Made by a program: the position numbers and the translations under genes. Positions 36,263 through 50,200 of a stretch of 64,000 nt of DNA are shown one piece after another. The stretch comes from Tyto alba (Eukaryota; Chordata; Aves; Strigiformes; Tytonidae), in contig NW_024881313.1 of assembly GCF_018691265.1 (NCBI RefSeq), forward strand, positions 18,469,518-18,533,517, given 5' to 3'. The stretch's first letter is position 1. Each line of letters begins with the position of its first letter. The notes below the pieces were generated by a model, which was not told where the DNA came from, searched no databases, and saw only the letters and a program-made list of their open reading frames with translations.

Positions 36263-38621
36263 AAACCCCAAGGCATCAGTTTTGGAAGTCTAAATATAAA
36301 TGCAATCTTAAGACAAGTTGAAGCCTTTATCAAGTTAAAAGTCAGGTAGAAGATTACAAGTAAAAATTTGAGATACAAACTTTTTAGTAAAGTGATCCTG
36401 CTAAATATGATGCTTTCTCATGTTAGTGGGTTACTGTACACACCATGAAACCATTTATTTCAAGACCATTAATGTATATGTTAAATGGAGGATAGGGATA
36501 TGACTGGATGTATTTATTCTGTTTAATATTAATATGATGAGGTGCATTTTGTGACTGCCATTAACAAAACAACAGCATAAAGCAAGCAAATAATTTCCTG
36601 GTAATCAACTTTGAAAAGAGCATTTCAACTCCACAAGAAAAGCAGAACTGTGTAACTAAGACCAAGGAACGTGAAGGACAGTAAGGGAAGCAAAAGAACA
36701 CAAAGTTCTTGGGATAAAAAGGTTTAGAAAAGTTTATATGAGAATTAGCTTCCTATTTTTAATAACTGAAAGTACGGCATTAGAGTAATAAATGCTGTAA
36801 ATAGGTTGAAATGTGATGTTTCCATGAATACCAGTCTTAGGGATTTACAATTGATAACAAAAATTTAAAAATGAGTGCTTTTAAAAGGTGGTCTGGTCTC
36901 AAGAACCGCAAAGGGAGGATGCAACCCTGAGAGAAGCTCCCTGTGCCAGGCCATCCAGCAGTTGGGACACGGACTCCGGAGGTCCTCGGCTCCATGCCCA
37001 GCACCCAAGATGGGGAATTTCCAACTGCACCTCTTGGTCTTGTGTGGAGACAGTAACAATAATTCCTACTATGCTCAGGAGCTCAAGCAGCTGCTATTAT
37101 CCAAAATCTTTTCCAAAATTCTTGAAGAAAGGCAGCAGATCATACGGATTAATATAGGGATGGCAGTGGCTGACCTTCAGACAATCAGCTTGATTAAGAA
37201 ATCTTCAGAAATCTCCAACCCCCTCCTTTTTTTTTTTTTTTTTTGAGGGATAGACAGCTAAGAGTTTTGCAAATACTGGGATGCAGTGTTAGATCACAGA
37301 AAGATGAAAGTCAAAAAAGGATGCAGTGATATACTCTGAAATGCTCATACTAGTATCATATAAAATTATTTATGCGAGCAGTTTGTATTATAGAAAAACT
37401 AGATTAATTATGCCACATGTAAAAAAAAACAGTGTGATTGACCAAGTTCATCTGTAGTTCGAAAGCTAGGTAGCAGCAAACTGAAGCGCCTGTTTCCTCC
37501 TTTCTGGGAAAGGAAGGAAAAATTGAATGTAATGGAGCTGTGCCAGGTGGCACAAATTGACATCAAGAGAATAAACACAGTCCCACACAGCTTTACAAAG
37601 CTGTGAGCTCAGGCTAGCAACAGCAATCTTTTCTGTATAGGTAAATAACGTTTACTTCTGATTAGCCAAAAGAATGACTGCTTTTTGAATGGGATAAAAT
37701 ACTGCTATAACAGCTACTCACCATGGATACCAAAGGTGTATGAAACAGCATAATTGCAAACATCAGTAGCAGATGAAGATGCTCATACCCAGGCTGGCTA
37801 GCACTATCCCTCATCTGCATATTATTACTCCTACAGCTGAAGGATTGCAGAGCATTACTTGAGCATACCTCATCTGCATCAGTGCAAAAGCAGCCAGACA
37901 GTGACTCCATTCACCAATACTGCTGAGAGGTTTTTGGTAAAAATCAATTGAAGTTATCCAAACTGTAGAACAGCAATCTCTCGCTAACTGCTGCAACACT
38001 TGAATCTGATTCTGCTAGATCTGGAAGAATAATATGATCATATCTTAACTGTAAGGAGGAAACAATATAAGGAGTATGTTATAAAATTGCTTATCAAATA
38101 AGATACAGATGCCAACACATATGGCACTAAAAAACATACAAGCAGGGTACTACCACAACTCCTTGTATATTAAATTCTGCATAGCCAGAGCTCTGGATAG
38201 ACAGATGCAGTGTGAAAACATTGTCCTCAAGACATTTTAGATCATAGGCAACTGTTAAACATCCAAAATTTCTGGCAGACCACCTTGTATCTTTACTGTT
38301 CATGTTTTAACAACAAATGCTACAAAAGCAATACAACTCCATTCAAAATAACCTGGCATACCGGCAACTTCTTGGCTCTGGTATGGAATTAATAATTTTG
38401 AGGAAGCATGCAAGGCTTGATTTCCATGACAGATATCTTCTACTGAATGAATGATTCGTAAGAGTTTGATAATTTTTCAAACACAAAAGTCTTTCCACCC
38501 TTTCTGGTCTTATCAGTAGCAGCACCCTTCCCACCAAGCTCAGCTTGGAAAAAAACAGCTTTGAATGTGGCATAATTATGCTAATACCACACGTCCCAAT
38601 TTTTCTTCACTTCCTACTTTA

Positions 38622-38928
38622 TTGAAAAGATGACAGAGCCAGGATCTTCTCAGTGGTGCCCAGTGACACGACCAGAGGCAGTGGGCACCAACTGAAACAC
38701 AGGAGGTTTCCTCCAAACATCAGGAAACACTTTTTCACTGTGAGGGTGACTGAGCACTGGCACAGGTTGTCCAGGGAGGTTGTGGAGTCTCCATCTGCGG
38801 AGATACTGAAAAAGCTGTCTGTACACAATCCTGGGCCACTGGCTCTGGGTGGCCCTGCTTGAGCAGGGGGTTAGACCAAATGACCTCCAGAGGTTCCTGT
38901 CAACCTCAACTGTTCTGTGATCCTAGCC
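38622..38928 (+). mobile_element. CR1 LINE fragment, ORF2 C-terminus plus 3' UTR
   Basis: About 300 bp at the extreme 3' end of CR1. The translated tail includes HRRFPPNIRKHFFTVRVTEHWHRL in pieces typical of the CR1 ORF2 C-terminus, followed by the CTTGAGCAGGGGGTTAGACC block and TCAACTGTTCTGTGATC. The frame is nearly open in this short span, so this copy is less decayed than the one at 30 kb. It is antisense to FAM171A1 and 5'-truncated. Confidence 0.92.
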
Positions 38929-41900
38929 CTTCACTGTCTCAATGACTTCCCTTACCCAATTTGACAGATGTTGATCATCCTTTTTTCCTCTCTTCATCTT
39001 GTCTTGATATTAACTTAACCAAATTAAAGTCAGAGCAATTGTACCACGGTATGTACAAGTTGGAAAGCCAACTTTGTCTGAGACACGAATAAAATCTTCA
39101 TGTCTGCAAGCTTGTCTGCTGTTTTTCTATGTCACAAGGTGGTCTAAAATATTATTGTTCTAAGAAATAGGACCACGTGCAAGCTACATTCATTTGGATA
39201 AGACCAGAGAATAAAAGTATGAAGGATTATCAGGTTCAGACTAGCTTACTGCTACAGTGCGGTGACTTAAGTTCCTCTTAATACCAGCTGGATAGGAATT
39301 AACGGCTTTCTTTTCTGAGCACTTGTGGCTCTGTACTGCTATGGGTTTTCAGCATCTCTGTTGGCAGTGATCCTGTGTGCCCAAACTTTAGTTTGCAATA
39401 TTTTTTTTTTTTTTTACTTTAAACAAACAAACAAAAACAAAACCACAAGAGCATTTGTACGACTGACTTTCACTGAACTCAACCAGATGGATCAAGCTGT
39501 TGGGTCACACATGAGCTATGCCTTAACTATTTTAGTTGCTGTTGCAGATAAAAAGTATTGACAAATTTTCACTGGATAGTACAATATTACTAATAACAGT
39601 GAAATGCTTTGAAACATCCTCTGATTCATAAATGGTGGCATCAAGCAGAACTTGGTTTTAAGATGAGGTCAACCAGATTCAAGCAGAGCTCACATGGCAC
39701 CCGCTCTAGAGACAACAATCCAGTCTGTTCCAGTCCTATACTCCTACACTTTCACTGGGCTCATGATTCATATTCAAAACCACATTCCAAACATATTTAG
39801 GTCAAACACAGAAGTTAACATATTGCTGCACTTTATTACCTCTCCCTGTCTGCAAAGAGAGCTGTGGTCACATCTTGGACACCACCTGTAATTTCTGCAG
39901 TAATATGTTCACAGATTGGATGGCAGAAGGGCCATTTGGATTTATCCACAATATAACGCTAAGGAATTTCGCCTAGTCCCCACTTCAGTTCTGCATACAA
40001 ACACCAACTACAACCATGCAGACCAAGCTACTCTGAAAACAACATGCAATCATTTTGCATGCAAAAAAGGAGAAATGAGAGAGCCTCCCTTTACTTTCAG
40101 CTAGCAAATATTTGCTTTCCATATTCTGCAATTAATCATCCTGCTCCAGGTTGAAAGCAAAGGAGACAAGGTAGACCTATTAGACCAAAGAAGTGGGGGA
40201 AAAAAGTTTTTTTTAAAAAAATAAAATCAGTAATCCAAAAATCAAGTACAGGCTATTGCTGGTGCCTATAATAGCTTTCAGAAAGTCAAATAAACACAGA
40301 TTACTAGCAAGGAAATCTGAAGTTTATGTAATATACAAAATCTTGAGACTATTACCGAAAGTTATGAAGTGCTCCAAAGACTACAAATGGCCCCCAAGGA
40401 AATAATTCTAAAATAATAATAATAAAAAATTAACCAGAAATCACAAATGGCATTTATTCTGGCATAAAACCTGTATATTTCTTGGAATTAAATATCTGTC
40501 TTTTTATTAAAAACATCCATGTCTGTTCATGCTGAGTTTAAAACATGAACAGAAGACACTTGCTAGATTAACACCCTTGCTATCATGTTTTAACTCTTTA
40601 AAGAATCACACAATAAAAAAGTTAGCATCTGATTCTCATTAGTTCACAAAGCAGTACAAATTTTTTTCCATTAAAAGAATATTAACTTTATTTCTCACTC
40701 ATAATATAAATGAAGGTGGAAAGTAAAGAGTTAAAGCTGTTTGGCAGCTGTTATTTTAAACTCCTCTGGGTTTTATAATTTGCAGAGCATGTCAGTTCCT
40801 CCACCCTGGAACTTGTTTAAAACACCCAAGCAGAGGAATGTCACAGCACGATCATCTGCCATCAATACAATAGTCAGAGATACGACACAGCAGAGGACCT
40901 CCTCCTCCAAATCTGTCACTTGCAATAAATTATGGTGCAGCCAGGAGCTGACTGAGACTAGACAGACAAAGAAATCAAAATTAAGAGCATGTAGAATCGG
41001 ACATGACCTATATAGAAGTGATGGCTAAGGTTGAAGAGAGCAATATGATTTCTTAGGGGGACAAGATATGCAGACAAGAGGGACAAGGACAGAGCCAAAT
41101 GGCACTCTACAGTGAAAGGGACAAGTAAGAGCATAAACCCTTGAGCACCGTTATTAAAAAGAAGCAGTCAGGTAGTATTCAAGCACACAACATACTGGTT
41201 CCTTGTTAAAGGTGCTCAGAAAGTAAAGACTGACATACAGCACTAAAACCCAGCCACAGTGAAATCACATCAGAGAAAATCAGCATTGCAAGACCTGAAG
41301 GGAGAGTGCCACATAGCAATCAAAGACTGTCTTTGAAGAGAATATCTAGGACAGAACCTTTTGCACAATTGAGTAAGAAAAATAAATGCTTATGTTTACA
41401 ATTCTTCAAATAAATGCCTTTTTGTCCAGAGACTCCTTTTTCTGCACATACGGCGAAAGGTTATTCCATCATATAAACATCACACATCACTATATCAAGC
41501 CCCTATATCTGGGCAATACAAGCCCCCTTAAAGCAGAGAAGCTAACATTTAAAGCTAGATAAACTTCTACCCCATCATTTCATAACCTTACACTAAATTT
41601 ACTTCCTCTAGAAGTATCCACTTCCATCAAGCCCAAGCTGTTAGCAAGAACTAATGAACAGTAAACTACCCTCCAGCTCCTACTCAGGCTTGCAGGATAG
41701 TAGCTCTGAAGCATTCCTGAGCACGCCAGCCTTTGGCAAATAGGGGTGGACACATTCTGCTCTTACTGGTTTAGAACAAGCAGACAAAGCAAATAAGACA
41801 CAGATGGGTACCTTTTGTGTGTTCTATTTTGTTTACCTCTTCCAACTACTTGTATTTTCATATGAACTTTTTTCCTCTGTTTCCACCTTATTTGCCTTTG

Positions 41901-44860
41901 CCTACTGCACAGCTTACAGCATTAGAAGGGATCACAAAGCAGAACTTTGTTTTTATCTCCCTGACAATGGAAAAAGGGGAAAAAAAAAATGCAACAACTT
42001 GACACTTTACAGCCTCAGCAGAACCCCAGCCACAAGCTGGGGCCCTCATGCACCACTGCTATTTACAGATATAAAACAGCCAAGCAAGAAGTTACAGTGG
42101 TGGTACACAGTGCAAGCCCAGCATCTGTCTTCTGCAAGTACTGAGAGCAAAACAATGAGACATTTGTTCCAAGCTCACGCAGCAAGGCAAAAACAACTGC
42201 ACAGCAGCCACCATTCTTCTGAATGGAAGCCAGTAAGATGATTTTGTTTTTTCATTTCCACCAATGAGTTCACAAAATGTGTATAAGAATCACCCTTTTA
42301 TTTTAATTATCACACAGATCCATATGATCTGGATACAGTTACACAAAAAGCAGCAGCAGTGGGGCTGGGATGAGTGTGAAGAGCAGGAGCACAGCCTGTT
42401 CACTGCTGTATGTTTTGCCACACCAGCTCACACTGAAGAAGCTGCAGTTCAAGACCCTCAGTTGGCAGAAAGCCAACATGACAGACCTTCTAAGTCTGGA
42501 CCCAGTGTGTCAAAAAGAATACAAAGGACTGGTCAACACCACAACAGTTAGTAGCCATGGCTGCCAAACCAACCAAGCTTCCCTCAAGTAGGAAAAACAC
42601 ACACAAAAACACACTGTTCTAGCTACAGCCCCATCTATGCACAACCCTGCATGACAGTAAAGGCCAGCCTTATTCCACCTACACATTCAGCATCTCTCTC
42701 CAGGAATCACTGAGCAACCAAGGCCTTCTCAATCACTTCTGATGGGGATTAAGAATCTGGGAGAAGAATAAGACATATGGATGAGTATTTCAAAAGCTGA
42801 GATGCAGCTGTATTTCAAGCAACTGGAAAAACAGGTTGAAACACTGCCAAGTTGTCAGGGTCAACTAACTCATGAGGAAACATGCAGGTAATACAACTTC
42901 TATAATGCACAGCTGGAAACAGCCGTCAGAGGCACATTCAAGTGAATCTGACAAAGCATAAAATGTCTCCAGAATCACCATCAGTATGAACAGCCTCCAG
43001 AAACAAGAATAAGGAAACAACTAAGTCTTAGCACAACTCTCTGATGAACTATTCATCTCCTTCACACTTCGGCCTGAGTGTGCTCCTTGCTCTAAGGGAA
43101 CACCAGGAGCACGCTGAGAAGGACACATGTTCATTTCTGAATGTCAAGGTGGTCATAACTGTGCGAAGAAGTTACTGGCCACTCCACCAAGGCCAATTTC
43201 TACACTACAGCTGCTGGCAATAGAAGTCCTCTTATCAAAAATGACAAGTGTGGCAGAAGATTCAGCCTCCAGTCAAATTCTGAAGAGATGGATCAGAGTA
43301 TTTATAAATTAAACAAAAAGCTCAATGTAGAAGACATGTTACCTAGACATGCATAATTTTATTTGATACTTTTTATTTCTGATAAAGAAAAATGACAGCG
43401 TATAAGTTCCAAACAGGTATACTGAGAATACAGGAGTAATTGGAAATCAAGACCTATTATTGCTACCAAAGAGAACCTACTAGTATTGATTTTCACTAAC
43501 ATAACTTTCAGACTTAGGTGTTATTTTGTCATTTTTGCCTGTATTAAGATTATCCATGAAATTTCCATTCTTTTTTTACATGGTATTGTGGCTTTAGTTG
43601 AATGTCTTACCTTACATGAGAGTAGTATCATCTCGGAAGTATGATACTGTTTTTTCTTTCCTTTGGTCACAAAGCATCAATACAGAATCACATGGGTTCT
43701 AGCACAAAGCACCACTGAGTTGGAAAAAGAAATAGAAATACATGGAATTTACTGGTTCTGGCTAAATATATCTGATACAACATCCGGTCAGTTTTTAGAC
43801 TATCTTAACTACCTCTGGAACCCTATTTATCTTAATACAAATAAAAAGATATAAAGTAGGTCAGCTCTCCATTGTAATGCTAAGCATATCTGTGTTTTTA
43901 GAAAGGATACTTTTTAATAGTATCAAAAGCACCATCACAGACTAAAGGCTGAATTGTCTTGAGCTATTAGAATGAGAGAAAAAAGTTTTAAGTGATACAG
44001 GTTTACATAAAAGATATAAAAGTTTAATATTAAAAACTAATTTTTCTGATGAAGTTAGAAATTTGTAAGAAGTCCTGATAATAATATTCAAATATCATGA
44101 AAACTGCAGGAAAAAAGAGACCAGAAGCCAGTGAGGCTTAATTAGAGGCCTCAACAGATTGTTTAAAAATCTTGAACAAGGAAGTACACATACTCATACA
44201 CTCTAATTCACATGCCTTCTATCTGCTAGCAAGGGTTTATTTCAAATCTATTGCCATGAACAAGAAAGAACAAACACATCTGTATACGTTTGCAAGCCAA
44301 AGCTGCTTTGAACAAAGCAAGCAAGCAGAAAAAGCGGCGCAACTTCTGGCGTTACTGGAACAGCCACAGCAATCCAAGGACAAAACTGAAGCCAAGTATC
44401 CTGGATAACACATTAATTTCATAGAATAATGACCATTTACAAAGGACAATCACTGTAAGTTGTTCAAAGTACAGAATATCATGCCACAAACACGTAACTG
44501 AAAATGGTGGAAAATGCATTACAGTTTTACTACTGTGAGGTAAGCTTTGATTCATACCATATGGCCTTACAAGACAAGCATGTGTGCACGTCTGCACATG
44601 TGTGCATGAATGCTGAGGTCTCCAACCCGCAACTGTATCCATCCCAGTTTTCTAGCAGAAATTAAGAAGACAGGATTCCAGTAAATACTAAACTCAGTTT
44701 TTCAGAGTCATTCCAGAAAGTTAATCATACTAACTCACTATTATTGTCTCAGAAACCTGGTAATTAACACAAACTGAGATAAATAAAGGTGAGAAGATAA
44801 TATCTAGCATCAATATAATACCTATTTATGTTTGTATTTGTTCTCCTCTTTACAAGGCTT

Positions 44861-44879
44861 AAAAAAAAAAAAAAAAAAA
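44861..44879 (+). repeat. Poly-A run (19 A)
   Basis: A homopolymer followed by CAACAACAC-type A/C sequence. Confidence 0.8.
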
Positions 44880-45646
44880 CAACAACACAAAAACAAACTA
44901 AAAGCTAACAGAATTGATCATACTCATATTGGGATAATTCATGACAAGGAAAGATATCAACCAACATATCACTAAGTTATTTTCTTCCCCCCTATTCTGT
45001 TTAACATGATATAAAACATACAATATTTTTATTTCTCCCTCAGGCAAAGAGGTCCAGTGAATGCAATACATGGTTACCTCAAAATCATGGGTCATCAGCC
45101 TGGGTTTAAAATAAAAAAAAAAACTAAACCAAATATTATACTAGGAGCACAGAGAATATTATTTACAAGTTCAATTAGTTATCAGAAAAATCCTCAGAAA
45201 TCAACATTTATCTGCATCGCCTCACTGAATTAAAATAATTGCTTCTTACGGTATTTCCTGCATTGTAACTACAGACAAGTACTGACTTTTTAACAGCACC
45301 TTGGATTTGAAGTGTTTTATCCTCCTGCTGCTTAAGAACATGAAATGAGATTCTGTTACTAGCAGCATCAAGCTTGTAAGTATGTTTGAAACAAAGATTT
45401 GTTTACATGACTGCTTTTGAAAATGTAGGTTGTCTTCTGGCTGACAAAGTTAAAAGTTAAGCTCAACTCAATAGGGAAGAGAAGGGGCGAGGGAAACAGC
45501 AAGAGGAAAAGGAAGAAGCTTCTTAGTACTAGTAGCTGGAACCCATTCAAATTTCATTTACTACACAGGAACTCTAACATGCCATCTTATCATATTATGC
45601 TTTTTCTTTTTGCCTTTTCCCCCCCCTTCTCCTTACTTTCATTAAA

Positions 45647-45659
45647 TATATATATATAT
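45647..45659. repeat. (TA)n microsatellite, short
   Basis: Six and a half TA units after ATTAAA. Likely length-variable. Confidence 0.7.
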
Positions 45660-47236
45660 TCAGAAAACAAACTTGCCATCCATTCTGGGGACAAGTGGCT
45701 GTGTATTTACTTACAAAAAAAAATATCCTTAAATTTGAACATCGGTGTAGCAGGTGGGGGACGTCTGCCTTCCCAGGAGGCCGAAAGCAAGCCCAGACTG
45801 CTGACGTACCGCCACGCTGCCAGGCAGCTTTCCGGCTTTACCCCTTATATTCATGCAAGCATGACAAAGAAAAGCACGGAATGGCAAGAGAATGGTAACT
45901 AAATCTGAAAAGGGTCCAAGAAGAAACTGCCATGACCCAGTATCAGTAAACTCATTAAAAGCTCCCTAATCATTAAAGTAAAAATGGCATGAATTAAGAC
46001 CTGACTCTTGCGTGGCCTTGGTTTACTTCCCAGCCCTGACCTAGACAGCGTGCCGTCTTGGTCACTGCACTTCCTCTTTACTCCTGACCTTATCTTCTGC
46101 ACAACAGAAGTATCTTCATCATCCTGTGACTAGACAGTAAACAACAAATGTTTCTTTTCCAAGGAAGATACATCCTTTTACAAATACTAACTTTTATTAC
46201 ACACTCAAAGATGCTATAAGAGTAACTTAGAGGTGCAAGTCAGCAAGAGAAAGTGCTATTCCTTTGGGCAAACATACACATCTCTTCCAAAGCCTCTGGG
46301 TTGTTAAAAGATCTTCTGAATTTTAATACGATTTGGAGTAATGAGTACTTTACTATCACCAAAGACACACCAAAAAGTAAGCAATGATCAGCCCCACAAC
46401 CTGATACTGTCAGATACCATTTGTTTAAAGCCAGCTCCCAGGTGTACCAAAGCTCTTTCATGATGGACTATTTAGAGTATATCCTTACTAGCTGTTAATC
46501 TGTACAGCACTAAACAGAATGGCATAAAGTAACAGTGAGGTAACAAAATTTCTGCCTCATGTCAGCATCATGGTCAGGAAACACTGCTGTGCATTTGCTT
46601 TTCCTCCAATTCATTATATACCTTATTGGAAATGCTAAAATTACCAGTTTTGTAAGGCACACTCACACATTAAATAATACCTAGACTGAAGAAACACCTA
46701 AGAGTTTGGCTGTAAGAATGTGAGCTTTAATATTTTCCACCATGAAATTAGGCTAGGGGTAAGGGAAGATGACACTTGATCACTCTGAGTGGCTAACTGA
46801 TGGAAGACTTAATACTTGAGTGCATCAGATAGTAAAAAGTATCTTTGTTTACGTGCAATCATCCATGGTAAACAAAGATTCTCTACTGCTCTGAAGGAAT
46901 CTACATGGCTATCACTTATTTATAAGCATTTGATCTTGAGAGATAATATACACTCTTTTTTGATTTTTCTTCACCACAGAAGGATTCATGAAAGTATGGA
47001 CTATTCACTTAAAAGCATGCATTAGTTTGCACATGGGAATAACCATTACTCTTCTAGGACACCACCACAAGAAACTGTTCTACTCTGTTACCTAGCTCTC
47101 CACCCCGTAAACCCAAGGATTTTTTTTCTGTGCAGAAAGTTAGCTTGTGACATGACACTGCTTTGATCCCCTTTCTAATGACATCTGCTGAGAGGGCTCA
47201 CTCAGTTCTTTTGGCAGCAACAGTAAACCATGCTTT

Positions 47237-47257
47237 AAAAAAAAAAAAAAAAAAAAA
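47237..47257 (+). repeat. Poly-A run (21 A)
   Basis: A simple homopolymer with no associated retrocopy. Confidence 0.8.
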
Positions 47258-50200
47258 GAGAGAACGTTACTGAAAGATTAACTACATACTCACAGGTAAA
47301 ATTACTAATTAAAACAAGATCTCCAGCAAGATTTTGAGCATAGCTAAAGAGTGCCAAGTAGTTTTTGCTGAGGTAAAGCTTCACAGAGCAGATAGCTATT
47401 CATATCTGATCTAAAGAAGGAAGTCCTTATCTCATCAAATGCCTGGAAAAACTAATAGTTTTCAACAAGAATTTTAGTACATCAGGTTCTCTCCCTTCAA
47501 CAACTGATTTTTAAAGTACTTTTACTAGTTTAATATTGAAAAGTCTGCTGCAGTTATAACTCAATAGCTTGCAGCAGTTAGTAAATTTGGAAGTCATCCC
47601 ATTAGAAGCTCTTGCTCCTACTGCTTCAGGCTGCTTGAAGCAAGTGTATTTTTAATTTTCAGGTAGACTGCTAACAACAATATTTACATGGAGTAAGTTT
47701 AATGTCATAGTTCACTCTAATAAGTTTTAACTAGCAGCACACTAAAGAATAACTATCCTGTAAGAACAAAAGAAATTTTAACTTTTGAAGAAAATTAACT
47801 TCTTCATATTAAAGTTTTAATAGTAGGGAAAAAAGTAACAGTCCCCACACACAGGCACCCTGCAAAACAATGAAAATACAGCTCTCACTTCAAACATCTG
47901 TGTTCCTGGCTCCTGTAAATCATACATCATGAACCTAGAGACTGGCTCAAACTTAAGTTATTTGCCAGGACCTCGACTGCAGCACCACACACTGTAATAA
48001 GCTGAGTTGCAGGAATACTTGGTACTAGCACTAAAGCTAAAAGAGCAAGTATATTGCTGTGCTTCACTGTGTCTGTCAACATTATTACCACAAGTAGCTT
48101 TTTAAATTACTGTAATATTTGTCCAGGTCAGCATGCTACTCAGCAGGTTTCAGAACTTGCCAGGAGCACAGTTCAGAGGGAATCAAAGAGAGCAACTGTT
48201 GCTCCCTTCTTGAGCTGATGCCACCCATTCTGCAAACACAATGCGGTGCCTGGACAAGTTTATCGCCCTGCTACTCAGCAGCGTTTTCCCGCCCTTGGCT
48301 GCCTCACCCCCCTGCAGACCATCGGTCCTATCTTCAGAGCTCCTGGACCCATTTATTTCCCTAGCAATGCTTGCCCAACTCAAACAGAAACAAGAAAAGG
48401 CCATAAACACTCCCTAGTAGACTTTCCTGCCCGTCTGTAGCAAAAGCACTCCAAGCCTTTCAATACATGAGAGGGCCAACACAGGGACACAAGAAGGAAG
48501 GGCAGGATAAGAAGTAAAAACTTATCTCTCAGCAGACCCTAATTTAGGAGACATCAGTGCAGAAATGCAGTAACTAAGGAAAGCAAGGCCGTTATCTAGA
48601 GGAAAGCGGGAATTGCTCTGGCAGACAGTTCAGAGGGAAGTGATCAGACACCATCAGGGACATGCTCTAATTATGCCAAACTGTACGTTCACAACTAGTT
48701 GACAGAAGTTACTCTGCCAGAATGCTGTGCTAAGTGCCCAGTACTGCCCTCACATTTCTTCTGCGTTTAAACGGACCAAAGTGCATTTCCTCTCAAGCCA
48801 TTTGGGTCATCCAGAGAGCAGAGAAAAGATGCCTCAGGTACTAACCCACCCGTTACCCAACAACTGGGAGAAACACTCATGAGCGCTGTATTTCACAGTA
48901 CGCTTGAGCTGAAACTATGGATGAAGCTCTGTTTAAACTACAACGCAGGGTACAAACTGGAGTATCTGAGGCAGAGACAAAAACCTGTCCTGATGGAGAC
49001 AGAGACAGTCGCAGCTGAAAGCATCTCAAATCATCTGCTATTACCTAGGTCCAGGTCTGCCAGTATTCACTGCTCTAATGAAGTGTTTTCATCTACTGTA
49101 GGCAAATAGTTTTCAAGAAACTCTTTATGCTTTTTCTTTGAGAAATGAGATGGTATCACATTTTCAGACAACAGCTGTCTCCTTTGAGCAGTAACTTTTA
49201 AAACAGTTAACTTGCTAAATGTTGTGCCCTACATCTCATGTTACTAGTTCTGCAAACAATTTAATCCTGCATCAATTGGCACTGCTGCCACAAAGTCCTT
49301 GTTTCCCCTTATCAGCTCCTCTCAGCCCTTTCCTCTGCATCAGCAACAGCATTTCTGTAATTCCAGATGAATCCAACTAGGGAAGCAATCCAGGTGAAGA
49401 CTGAACTAGTGTATACAGGAGTTTTCATTTGGATAACTTCCTCGATCTGGTTTACCACACTGTTACAGAAGTGCCAGTAAGAGAAAACAGACAAAGGTGA
49501 GAGTAATAATGCAGCTTAATCCAGAATAAATCAACTCTTGGGAATACAAAACTAATTAAAAACATGGAAAAAACACGTAGACAAGCCCAAACAACTCCAC
49601 AACCCTCCTTGTTTCTAAACCTTCCTTTGTTTATTTACTCTTGGGAGTGAAACACTTAGGCTCATAAGCATAATGCTACTAAGACAAATGGTTTAGAAAT
49701 GTAAATAGACAATAACTCTTGTTTGAGTCTTGAGAAATGCAAGATAACCCAGCCAGGTAATCCAAGATTGCATGTTCCTTCACAAAGCTTATTACATGGT
49801 ATATATTCAGTAGCTCTAAGGCCAAGCCAGGGTGCAACACCGCACTGATGAAGCTTCCAGTTACAATACCTGAGGGACGACTCATCTGACTAAAAAGGAG
49901 TACAAACAGCCTTGTCTAGGCTGCCATGCTAGTCAGTGGAGATCCACACAGCACGATTCATATGACCCAAATGTGCTTACTCCAGGTGACAGGAATGCCA
50001 CTCAGCTCCATTAGCTGAAAAGATTAGATCTTCATGTCTGTAAACGGACCGTGGATGACTAGCTAATATGTAGACACTTGCAGACTGCAGACATCTGAAT
50101 TATGTGAGATGCCTCCTACCCTGGATGACAACTGCATATCCCTCGCATAAGAAGTCTTCACGTATCAAATACAAACAGAGATGAGATGTTTGGATCTTAA

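Larger units (their letters stand above)
31301..38621. other. Intron 1 block without identified genes
   Basis: AT-rich intron rich in homopolymer and C/A tracts, listed separately. A 123-codon + strand frame at 36875-37246 in a GC-richer patch is discussed as a finding, but no gene is supported. Confidence 0.55.

Noticed and set aside
36003..36378. Phe/Val/Gly-rich minus-strand frames with membrane-like segments
   Set aside because: They translate an A/C-rich low-complexity tract.
37227..37244. Poly-T as the tail of a processed pseudogene
   Set aside because: A minus-strand retrocopy would show poly-T at its low-coordinate end, followed by gene sequence at higher coordinates. No homology is seen on that side.
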